DNA from: Clostridiales bacterium
GTDB lineage: Bacteria > Bacillota > DSM-16504 > Desulfitibacterales > JAICDB01
Assembly: GCA_020063565.1 (NCBI GenBank)
Contig: JAICDB010000003.1
Location: 98,282-162,281 of the forward strand
Reading direction: 5' to 3'
Length of the DNA: 64,000 nucleotides
Made by a program: the position numbers and the translations under genes. Shown in pieces: positions 55,172 to 63,678 of this stretch; positions within the stretch are counted from its first letter, which is position 1, and each line of letters begins with the position of its first letter. The notes beneath the pieces were generated by a model. It was given only the letters and a program-made list of their open reading frames with translations, did not search any database and was not told where the DNA came from.

Positions 55172-57268
55172 TTGACTTTTCACAAAACGGAGGAGATTAA
55201 AATAAAATTAAGTGATGTTCAAACTAGAATAAAAAAATTCGAGTTTGATGGCAATTACATAATGGTAAAAGGAGTATCCGGAAGCGGGAAAACTACCAGT
55301 GCTATCGAAAGATACAAATATATGATAGAAAAAGAAAAGATAAAAAGTGAAAACATCTTAGTATTACTGCTTAACAGGATCCAAGCATTTGAATGGCGCT
55401 CAAAGCTTATATTAAAAGGCTCCGGTGCTTTAAATATAACTTCATATTTTGGGTTTATCCAAAATCAAGTAAACAAATACTGGCCGTTGATTTTAGAAAA
55501 CTGTAAAGAAGTAAATCAGAAAGTAATAAATCCCGTGTTTATGACATTTGAGTCTTCCCAGTGCCTTATGCACAAGCTTATGGAGCATTACAGAGAAAAA
55601 AGGGATTTGCTTGCAGGCCTTAATTCACCTTCCGAACGTGTAGCTATGGATTTAAACTCAAACCTTTTAAAGGCAGCCGTATCAGATATACCATTCGATG
55701 AAATAGGTGAAAGATTATATAATTCACTGGAATATAAAGATTTAGTAAAGAAAATGATTTTTCAGGACATGAATACAATTATAGGTTTTTACGTAAAAAG
55801 ATGTTTGGAGGAGGGCGTTTTAGATTATGCTTTAAGCGTTTATTTATACAATAACTATTTATTAAATAATGAAGAATACAATTATTACTTAACAAGAAAC
55901 ATTAAACATTTAATTGTAGATAACGTTGAGGAGATCGTTCCCTCGCAGGTTGATTTTATTAAAACTCTACTGCCGAATACAGACACAAGTCTTTTACTAT
56001 ATAATCCTGAAGGTGGATATGGAACCATTTATGGCGCCAATCCTCAATACATAAGGGATAACCTTCTTGGTAAATACCGGGAAGTTAACATTGAAGGATG
56101 CTATACCTCGAAAAAAGTAATATTTAATCTTGGAGATATATTAGAAAAAAATATACTGTATGAAGAAAATGAGAAATATGATTGCGGCCAATCAGTTGAA
56201 GTGGAAGTTATAACAGAACTTCGCAGCGATATGATTGAAAAAACAGTAAGTAAAGTCTGCCAGCTAATAGAGCAAGGAATGGAACCAAAAGATATTGCAG
56301 TAATTTCACCATTTATAGACGTATCATTAGAATATGTACTTAATAATGAACTTGAACAAAGGGGTTATAATGCAGTTAATTTTGGCAGAAAAAAAAGAAT
56401 GATAGATAACCAATTTGTTCATGCACTAATAGTTCTTTCATGCCTGGCCCATGATTTCTCAGATATAATATTAAATAAAGATGATGTAAGAATAGCCCTG
56501 GCGTTAATACTGGATCTGGATCTAGTACGTGCTTCACTTCTCACAAGCAGAGTATTCAGAAGTAGAAAAGGAAAAACGGAACTGGTTGATTTAAAAGATG
56601 TAAGGGTAATAGAAAGAATCGGCTATGATTATCTGGAAAAATACCAGCAGTTGAAAAACTGGCTTGAGCAATATAAAAGTGAGACTCCCGCTACAATAGA
56701 TGAATTCTTTAGACGTGTATATCTTGAGCTTCTCATCAATATACCCGCTGCAAACGAAAACCTTCAAATATGCAAACAACTAATTGATTCTGCAGAAAGC
56801 TTTATAAAAGTAATGTCATATTTTAAGACAATAAATAATCCAAACCTGGAGTTTGTCCAGGTTATTAAAGATGGTGTAAAGGCAGCCGAATCAATATTTG
56901 ATATTGAAGAAAAATTTTCAGGAAATAATGTTATTCTGGCCACTCCAATGGCTTTTCTTGCCTCTGGCAAAAGTGTAAAAGTACAAATTTGGACAGACTT
57001 GAGCAGTGAAATGTGGATGCCCAGAAACATTAAAGATACGGAGAACCCTTACGTAATTACAAAAACCTGGCATAAGAATGAAATATATACTGAAGAGATT
57101 GAATCTGAAAACCAGAAAAAGAAACTTGCTACTCTTGTTCAATGTACACTTAAGAAATGTAAAGAAAAGGTTTATTTATTCGACAGCAGGTACTCGGCAA
57201 GTGGATATGAACAGGAAGGATATTTGTCCGAGGTCTTTTTAAATACTGTAAACGGGGAGAGGGCTTAA
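55172..57268 (+). CDS. UvrD/AddB-like superfamily I helicase homologue with degenerate motif II
   Basis: This protein of about 690 residues has Walker A GVSGSGKTT (near residue 34), a motif Ia-like ILVLLLNRIQAFEWR and helicase-like domains throughout. Motif II reads LIVDNVEEI instead of DEAQ, and no canonical motif VI (VAxTRAK) is seen near the C-terminus, so catalytic turnover is doubtful. It resembles inactivated SF1 helicases that accompany RecB/AddA-type enzymes. The best ribosome site (GGAGGAG 55189-55195) points to an ATA at 55202, six bases on; the only normal upstream start, TTG 55172, has no ribosome site. It leads a four-gene operon and ends two bases before the UvrD gene. Confidence 0.75.
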   Translation: MTFHKTEEIKIKLSDVQTRIKKFEFDGNYIMVKGVSGSGKTTSAIERYKYMIEKEKIKSENILVLLLNRIQAFEWRSKLILKGSGALNITSYFGFIQNQVNKYWPLILENCKEVNQKVINPVFMTFESSQCLMHKLMEHYREKRDLLAGLNSPSERVAMDLNSNLLKAAVSDIPFDEIGERLYNSLEYKDLVKKMIFQDMNTIIGFYVKRCLEEGVLDYALSVYLYNNYLLNNEEYNYYLTRNIKHLIVDNVEEIVPSQVDFIKTLLPNTDTSLLLYNPEGGYGTIYGANPQYIRDNLLGKYREVNIEGCYTSKKVIFNLGDILEKNILYEENEKYDCGQSVEVEVITELRSDMIEKTVSKVCQLIEQGMEPKDIAVISPFIDVSLEYVLNNELEQRGYNAVNFGRKKRMIDNQFVHALIVLSCLAHDFSDIILNKDDVRIALALILDLDLVRASLLTSRVFRSRKGKTELVDLKDVRVIERIGYDYLEKYQQLKNWLEQYKSETPATIDEFFRRVYLELLINIPAANENLQICKQLIDSAESFIKVMSYFKTINNPNLEFVQVIKDGVKAAESIFDIEEKFSGNNVILATPMAFLASGKSVKVQIWTDLSSEMWMPRNIKDTENPYVITKTWHKNEIYTEEIESENQKKKLATLVQCTLKKCKEKVYLFDSRYSASGYEQEGYLSEVFLNTVNGERA

Positions 57269-57270
57269 CA

Positions 57271-59481
57271 GTGGACTATAGAGAAGAACAAAAAAACATT
57301 ATGGAATATAAAAGCGGATATATGGCAATCCCCTCGGTACCGGGAGCAGGAAAGACTTTTATTGCAACCCACTTGACTGCAAAAATAATAAAAAATGAGT
57401 GGCATAAACCAGGTAAAGTATTGATTCTAACATATATGAACAGCGCGGTTAATAACTTTAAAGCCAGGCTTTCAAAACTGTTGGAAGAAGAGGGGATCAT
57501 ATCCAACAAAGATTATGAAGTAATGACTATACACAGCCTTGCAATGAAAATAGTTAAAGAAAAACCGGATCTGGTTAATGTTTCTGAAGAATTTGAGATA
57601 ATAGATCCAGTTACCCAGATCTCACTTATTGATAGATGTATAGATGAATGGAAGGAAAAGAATAGAAGAGCATTAAAATATTTTTTAAACGAAAATAAAA
57701 TAAACCAGGATAACATATCCAATGCATACAAAAGTGTACAAAAAATACTCTGCAAAACAATGTCTGCAATTATTGGTGAAATAAAAAACAGAGAGCTTAC
57801 TCCCCAGGATTTAAACGATATGACTAAAAACCTTGATAATAAACGCCTGATAAAATTAGCTTCAGATATATATTCAATGTATGACAGGTATTTAAAACTT
57901 AACGGCTTGCTTGATTATGATGACCTGCTTGTTTTGGCTTACCTGTCTCTAAAAAATGATGAAGACTTAAGGACAAAATTTCAAAAGAAATACACCTATA
58001 TTCTTGAAGATGAGGCACAGGACAGCAACATCATCCAGCAAAAAATTCTGTTTCTACTTTCTAAAAATACCGGCAACTTGATTAAAGTCGGTGATTCAAA
58101 CCAGTCTATAATGTCCACTTTTACAAATTCTGATCCCAAATTATTCAGGGACTTTTATAACAATACTGCAGATAAAGTTGAAAGAATGCTTACGGCCGGG
58201 AGAAGTACAAGGGAGATAATAGACCTGGCAAATTATTTTGTTGACTGGGTAAGAAATCACCATCCCCTCCCGGAATGCAAGTTTTCTCTGGAAGACCAGA
58301 AAATAGAAACGGTAAAGCCGGGAGAAAAACCCGAGAACCCGAAAAGTGACAATTATAATATCAGAGCTTATAAATTCAAATCTCAAAAAGATGAAATTAG
58401 CACGTTCTTAACCCTTGCACAAAAGTTTATAGTAAAAAATCCTGATAAGACTATTGCTGCCCTTGTTCCTTCGGGTGAAATGTTAAGCAATATAGCTGAT
58501 GAACTGGAGAGTAAAGGAATTGACTATGATGAGCTGTCTGACAGTTCTAAAGACATTGTACACACGACAAAAATACTGGGAAAAGTAATCGAATACCTTG
58601 CAGAACCTTACAACAACTATAAATTTGTGGAGTTATTTGAAAAAGTTTTAATGCCGGGAGAATATGATAACAAAGAATCCTTATTTAATTTTTTAAAGGA
58701 ATATAATCTTGAAAAAATCTTATACCCTCGCGGGGGAATTATTGATATAAAAGAAATACCGAATGAAATCAGAAACACAACAACCTGGGATGAGTTCCTA
58801 CAAAAATGTGCTATTTTAAAAAAGCTTCTTGATTTTCCTCATACTGCAGTTGACAGGCTTATTTTATATATGGCTGATATATTGAATTTTGATACTGAAG
58901 AAAAGGCCGTGGCCCAAAAGGTTGCAGCTGATGTCAAACACTTATTTATAACTAACCCCAAATGGACATTTAACGACCTGGCAAATGAGCTTTTAGATTC
59001 TAAAAACAGTAAATTTAACTATTTTGCCAAAATAGTTTACGAAATGAAAGGGTATGAGCCTGTGGAAGGAAAAATTACCATTTCCACTTATCATAAAAGT
59101 AAGGGGTTAGAGTGGGACTGTGTATTTCTTTTGGGCTTGACACATAATTATTTCCCGGTTACTTTAAGTGATAAGTTTTTAGGGGAAAATTATTATCTTA
59201 AGGATGACTACAGCAACCCGGGAGCTATTGTAAAAGCTGAACTGGAGCAACTTTTAAATGATGAAATAACTGAAAGCCCTATATTGAGATCCCGTAAAGA
59301 AAATATCAGTGAAAAAGCAAGGCTTTTATACGTTGCGATTACCCGAGCTAAGGAATACTTATTTTTAATGTCTCATGAAGATAATATCGGGAAATGGAAT
59401 GAAGAAAAATGCTCTCAATATTTTATTGAGCTTGCAAATTACATAAGCCGGAGGAGGAAGGAGTTTGACGGGGATAAATAA
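57271..59481 (+). CDS. UvrD/Rep-type superfamily I DNA helicase
   Basis: This 736-residue protein has the whole SF1A motif set: Walker A SVPGAGKTF, motif Ia LILTYMNSAV, motif II LEDEAQDSN, motif III KVGDSNQSIM, motif V ITISTYHKSKGLEWD, and motif VI LLYVAITRAKEYL. It should be an active 3'-5' DNA translocase. GTG start. It overlaps the nuclease gene by 17 bases. With the upstream degenerate helicase and the downstream nuclease it mirrors the parts of AddAB divided among separate genes. It could serve double-strand-break processing or defence. Confidence 0.9.
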   Translation: MDYREEQKNIMEYKSGYMAIPSVPGAGKTFIATHLTAKIIKNEWHKPGKVLILTYMNSAVNNFKARLSKLLEEEGIISNKDYEVMTIHSLAMKIVKEKPDLVNVSEEFEIIDPVTQISLIDRCIDEWKEKNRRALKYFLNENKINQDNISNAYKSVQKILCKTMSAIIGEIKNRELTPQDLNDMTKNLDNKRLIKLASDIYSMYDRYLKLNGLLDYDDLLVLAYLSLKNDEDLRTKFQKKYTYILEDEAQDSNIIQQKILFLLSKNTGNLIKVGDSNQSIMSTFTNSDPKLFRDFYNNTADKVERMLTAGRSTREIIDLANYFVDWVRNHHPLPECKFSLEDQKIETVKPGEKPENPKSDNYNIRAYKFKSQKDEISTFLTLAQKFIVKNPDKTIAALVPSGEMLSNIADELESKGIDYDELSDSSKDIVHTTKILGKVIEYLAEPYNNYKFVELFEKVLMPGEYDNKESLFNFLKEYNLEKILYPRGGIIDIKEIPNEIRNTTTWDEFLQKCAILKKLLDFPHTAVDRLILYMADILNFDTEEKAVAQKVAADVKHLFITNPKWTFNDLANELLDSKNSKFNYFAKIVYEMKGYEPVEGKITISTYHKSKGLEWDCVFLLGLTHNYFPVTLSDKFLGENYYLKDDYSNPGAIVKAELEQLLNDEITESPILRSRKENISEKARLLYVAITRAKEYLFLMSHEDNIGKWNEEKCSQYFIELANYISRRRKEFDGDK

Positions 59482-60277
59482 CATAGAAAATATTATATTC
59501 AGCCAGATGTCATTAAGTACTTTTAAAAAATGCCCGCTAAAATTTAAACTTAAATATATAGACGGCATCAGATGGAAGAACAGTTCTCCAGTGATCAGGC
59601 ATTTTGCTGAGGTATTCGAAAAGGGTAAGAAATTTCACCTCCTTGCTGAAAGATATTTTCAAGGCATTTCTACCGACTTTGAAAGATTTAAAGAAGAAGA
59701 GCCGGAAATATATGAATGGATAAATAAGCTAAAAGAATATTTTGTAATAAAAAAAGAACATACCTATTTGCCGGAGTACCAGTTAAGAATGATAGAAGAT
59801 CCTATCAGGCTTCAGGCCAAATATGACCTTATAGTAGATACAAAAGGAGAACTGCAGGTCTGGGACTGGAAAACAGCCGGCAAAAGATTGAAAAGAGATA
59901 AATTAGAGCAGAGCTTTCAGACAATAGTTTACCTTTACCTGCTGAAGGAAAAATCAGAACTGGCAGTAGATAGAAAGGTCAATGCAGAAGATATTAAAAT
60001 GATTTACCTGCAGCCCAATTACATTGATTCTCCCGTAGTTATAGATTATACGGAAGAAAAACATAAAAGATTTGAAGAAGTAATAAAAAATACAATAGAT
60101 ACTATCAATAATTATGACTTTATGAATGATTTTGATAAGTCCTTATACAAAAAACATTGTAAGTATTGTGAGTTTAATTTTTTATGCAACAATGAAAGAA
60201 TTAACTTATTTAAATCTGATGATGAAGAGATAATCGATGAGATTGACTGGGATGATATTGAAGAAATAGTTATTTAA
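59465..60277 (+). CDS. RecB/Cas4-like PD-(D/E)XK nuclease with C-terminal cysteine cluster
   Basis: This 270-residue protein has LSTFKKCPLKFKLKYIDGIR at the start, the nuclease core QAKYDLIVDTKGELQVWDWK (Asp ... Asp-Trp-Lys), the QxxxY motif QTIVYLYLL, and a C-terminal HCKYCEFNFLC. Cys near residue 23 together with the last three Cys matches the 4Fe-4S cluster of Cas4/AddB nucleases. It is the free-standing nuclease of the operon. The TTG at 59465 follows GGAGGAAGGAG inside the end of the helicase gene. The last residues are very acidic. Confidence 0.88.
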   Translation: MTGINNIENIIFSQMSLSTFKKCPLKFKLKYIDGIRWKNSSPVIRHFAEVFEKGKKFHLLAERYFQGISTDFERFKEEEPEIYEWINKLKEYFVIKKEHTYLPEYQLRMIEDPIRLQAKYDLIVDTKGELQVWDWKTAGKRLKRDKLEQSFQTIVYLYLLKEKSELAVDRKVNAEDIKMIYLQPNYIDSPVVIDYTEEKHKRFEEVIKNTIDTINNYDFMNDFDKSLYKKHCKYCEFNFLCNNERINLFKSDDEEIIDEIDWDDIEEIVI

Positions 60278-60290
60278 TGGGGGACCGGGG

Positions 60291-62579
60291 ATGAGCAACA
60301 TTGAGTTAAACTTACCTAAGATAGAAAAAATACCGAATGAATTAATAGAGGCAGTTAACGGAAATAAAATAATTGCCTCTATTTTATATAACAGGGGAAT
60401 AACAGATTTGGATAAGGCAAAAGAGTTTTTAGATACTGCAGCATATCAACCTACATCAATAGAAGAATTCCCTGATATTAAAAAAGCTGTTGAAAGACTA
60501 AATTTTGCTATTAAAAATAATGAAAACATACTGGTGTATGGAGATTATGATTGTGATGGAATAACTTCAACAGCACTGTTAGTCGACTGTTTCAAAAGGT
60601 TTACCGGTAATGTTACATATCATGTTCCGGACCGTTTTAAAGAAGGTTACGGCATGAATAGTGAAGTCATAAAAAAGGTGAAAGAAAAAGGTGTTAACCT
60701 GATAGTTACATGTGATTGCGGAATATCTAATGTAGAAGAAATCTCTTTAGCAAAAGAATTGGGAATAGATGTTATTATAACTGACCACCATACAATACCT
60801 GATGAATTGCCGCCGGCAGATGTCATTTTAAATCCCAAGTTACTATCGGAGAACCATCCTGCATATAATTTAAGCGGGTGCGGTATGGCATATTATTTGG
60901 CAAAAGCATTATTGGAAGAGTGGGGTAGGGGAGAGGTTATAGAAGAGTATCTAGACCTTGTGTCATTATCGATTATTGCTGACGTTGTTCCACTTCACGG
61001 AGAAAATAGATACTTGTTTAAGAAAGGGATAAATAAGCTTCTTTACCCTACCAGGCCAGGACTTAAAGAGCTATATAAAATAATTGAAAGGAAAACTAAA
61101 GTTGAAACTGAAGAAGAAATAGCTTTTCAGGTAGCTCCCAGGTTGAATGCCGCCGGGAGGTTGGATAGCGCTGTAAAACCTGTAGAACTACTGTTATCTA
61201 AGGATACAAACAAAGCATCAAAGTTGGTTACAGAAATTAATTTTTTAAATACGCAGAGAAAGGTAATACAGGAGAACATAATAAATGAAGCTGTTGAATT
61301 AGTCGAAAAAGAGAAGAAAGATAAAAAAATTCTAGTTTTATATAAATCTGACTGGCACCAGGGTGTTCTTGGAATAGCAGCGGGGAAGATCTGTGAGTTA
61401 TATAAGAGGCCGGTTATCATGTTGTCTTTAAAAGAGGATAAAGAAACTATAACAGGTTCTGCACGGTCAACCGAAAATGTAAATATATACGAACTTATAA
61501 AAAAGTGCTCTAATTTTTTAACAAACTTTGGTGGACACAGCCAGGCTGCAGGGCTTTCATTAAATAAAGATAAACTAAATGATTTTATTAAAGAAATGGA
61601 ATGGATTGCGGAAGATAGTATTACTGAGGATGAAAAAGAAATAATTAATATTGATATTAACCTTGAATTGGAAGAAGTTACTGAAGCCCTGTATAAAAAT
61701 ATAAGGAAGTTGGCTCCTTATGGTGAGGGTTTTAGCAAACCTTTGTTTTACAGTGAAAATGTTGAGATTTTTTCTGACAGGGTTATTAAAGAAAAGCATC
61801 ATCAGATGGTTTTAGGCACTGAGAATAGTAGGATTGTTGCTGTCAAATGGAATGAAGAAAACAAAGATTTGAGCGGGAGGAAAGTTAATGTAGTTTACTC
61901 AATAGGAAGAGATAATTACCGTGCAAATAACAACATCAAACTAACTTTAGAACATTTAATAGCTGTTGGAGCCGAAGAAGCCTCGGGGTTTGCCGGGAGT
62001 ATTATTGATGCCAGAAATTATAGTTTACGACAATTAGTTGATAGATATAAAAACGGTACATTCTTTTATGAAGGGATAAAAAGGATAGAGGACATTAACA
62101 CAGTTGATAGAAGTGAGGTTACTAGCTGTGAAGAGTTAATTCTCCTGTCAGTGCCTGCTTCAAGTGAGATTTTAAGAGAAATAGTATCTTTGGCTAATCC
62201 TAAAAAGTTAGTCCTGTCATTTAATCAATATGAACCGAAATCTTTAAATGAAATTATTAATGATTCTTTAAGAATTATCAAGACAGTGATAAATAAATAT
62301 AAGGGATATATTGATCTAATAAAGATTGCAAGTTTATTAAATCAAGAAGAAACAGCAATTTTATGTATTCTGGAATTTCTAAAGGTAAAAGGTCTAATAA
62401 AATATGAAATGTCGGAAGACTATTTAATTTTTATTGAAAAAGGAGATAACAAGCAAAAAACAGCTCTAACTTATACAACCCAAAATTTAAAAGATAAAAT
62501 ATCAGAGACTAAAGCCTTTCAAAGTTATCTTTTACAGATGAAAGCAGGAACAATAAAGAATCTTATTAGTGTTGTTTAA
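60291..62579 (+). CDS. recJ: RecJ single-strand DNA 5'-3' exonuclease
   Basis: This 762-residue protein has the DHH phosphoesterase motifs VYGDYDCDGITST, TCDCGIS, IITDHHTIP (DHH), and the DHHA1 domain with FGGHSQAAGLS. The extra C-terminal domain (about residues 560-760) is typical of long Firmicutes RecJ. RecJ degrades 5' ends in recombination and mismatch repair. It starts 13 bases after the nuclease and ends the module with a terminator. Whether this is the only recJ of the organism cannot be told from the window. Confidence 0.93.
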   Translation: MSNIELNLPKIEKIPNELIEAVNGNKIIASILYNRGITDLDKAKEFLDTAAYQPTSIEEFPDIKKAVERLNFAIKNNENILVYGDYDCDGITSTALLVDCFKRFTGNVTYHVPDRFKEGYGMNSEVIKKVKEKGVNLIVTCDCGISNVEEISLAKELGIDVIITDHHTIPDELPPADVILNPKLLSENHPAYNLSGCGMAYYLAKALLEEWGRGEVIEEYLDLVSLSIIADVVPLHGENRYLFKKGINKLLYPTRPGLKELYKIIERKTKVETEEEIAFQVAPRLNAAGRLDSAVKPVELLLSKDTNKASKLVTEINFLNTQRKVIQENIINEAVELVEKEKKDKKILVLYKSDWHQGVLGIAAGKICELYKRPVIMLSLKEDKETITGSARSTENVNIYELIKKCSNFLTNFGGHSQAAGLSLNKDKLNDFIKEMEWIAEDSITEDEKEIINIDINLELEEVTEALYKNIRKLAPYGEGFSKPLFYSENVEIFSDRVIKEKHHQMVLGTENSRIVAVKWNEENKDLSGRKVNVVYSIGRDNYRANNNIKLTLEHLIAVGAEEASGFAGSIIDARNYSLRQLVDRYKNGTFFYEGIKRIEDINTVDRSEVTSCEELILLSVPASSEILREIVSLANPKKLVLSFNQYEPKSLNEIINDSLRIIKTVINKYKGYIDLIKIASLLNQEETAILCILEFLKVKGLIKYEMSEDYLIFIEKGDNKQKTALTYTTQNLKDKISETKAFQSYLLQMKAGTIKNLISVV

Positions 62580-62595
62580 AAAATGATAATTAATG

Positions 62596-62630
62596 AATCT
62601 CCAATATTTATTTTTGGAGGTTATTTTTTG
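62596..62630 (+). terminator. Intrinsic terminator after recJ
   Basis: A 7-bp stem (aatctcc 62596-62602, ggaggtt 62616-62622, one G-U pair) is followed by attttttg. It closes the four-gene module. Confidence 0.7.
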
Positions 62631-63009
62631 ACAAATAATGTCGAATTGCAGGTATCTGTAATATTAGATGTAGAAAGAATGTAAAATGTGAAAACGGTGC
62701 GGGAGAACTGCGCGTCGGATCTATTTGTGGTGACATTTTAGTGAGTCCGATTTTTCGACTAATGTCTATAACTGGAAGTTGGATGACTAGATGAATTAGT
62801 AAAGAATTTTTACAAATAAGATTTGTTGGTACGGTAAAAAGACGTTTGTCTATAAACGTATGTTTTGTAGATAAGTAAATTTTAGGAAACTTACGTTCGG
62901 AAAACATCTTTAAATTGGTTATAAATTAGTTTGGCAACAATATATTTGGGGAAAGGTGCCGACATTTTTCGCGCATCCAGCGCGAATTTTTACAAGGAGA
63001 GGTTAGAAG
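62631..63009. other. Spacer with possible 0A-box and terminator-like hairpin
   Basis: No gene was recognised in this ~380-base spacer. TGTCGAA at 62639-62645 matches the Spo0A box core, although such a short match can be chance. A GC-rich 7-bp hairpin (ttcgcgc 62968-62974, gcgcgaa 62980-62986) followed by tttt lies just before the next gene and looks like a terminator. AAGGAGAGG at 62994-63002 serves the following start. Confidence 0.45.
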
Positions 63010-63678
63010 GTGAGATTAAATAAACATATTATAGTTTGGAGTTTAGCTATAATATTCATTGGAATTGGTTTGATAACAATTGCAACAAAAGATGGTACAA
63101 AGTTAACCCAGATTAATGTCATCACACAATTGATATATACCTTTGTAACTACTTTGATGGTAATTCTGACTTATGCTGTATTAAAATCTACGCTAGAGCA
63201 AAAACACCAAGCAGTTAGACATTATCTTGTTGCAACTGATTTTGGAGTATGGAATAATTCTCAAGAAAACAATCGTGAAGAGATAGACTTTGATATTTAT
63301 AATTAAGGAACTGGACTAGCACTAAATATAAATATTACAGTCAAGAAAAAAGAAAGTGAGAAAATATTGTACGTATGTAGCTATTCCAGACTTAATGTTC
63401 AAGATAACAAGGTATATGGAGCTTTATGTGAGATTAGGAATGAGATTAATCAGATTCGCAATAATGGTGGAAATGGTAGTTATTATTCACCATATATTCC
63501 CGAAGGTATTCACATTTAATTTCCCATTAAAGGTGATACTAAAGAGTATTTATTATTGACAGTTGAATTATCTTATAGTGATATATACGGGAAAGTGTAT
63601 AAAGGTACATTTGATGTTAAATAGGACGAAGAAGAGTTTGAAGGAATTGAATGTGTTGAAAAGTTCACGGAAATTTAA
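63010..63678 (+). pseudogene. Two-helix membrane protein gene with three in-frame stops
   Basis: One reading frame of 223 codons is interrupted only by TAA at 63304, TAA at 63517 and TAG at 63622 and ends with TAA at 63676. Pieces: MRLNKHIIVWSLAIIFIGIG with a second helix near residue 40-60, then GTGLALNINITVKKKESEKI, then FPIKGDTKEYLLLTVELSYS and DEEEFEGIECVEKFTEI. GTG start with AAGGAGAGG. No indel is needed to join the pieces. It is most likely a recently silenced gene; the family was not recognised. Confidence 0.65.

Noticed and set aside
62608..62907. 99-residue - strand ORF downstream of recJ
   Set aside because: No ribosome site, no recognisable motif, and it overlaps the recJ terminator; probably chance.
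63010..63678. Genetic code with reassigned stop codons
   Set aside because: Hundreds of kilobase-scale genes in the same window end normally at TAA, TAG and TGA, and both TAA and TAG are involved here; simple gene decay explains it better.
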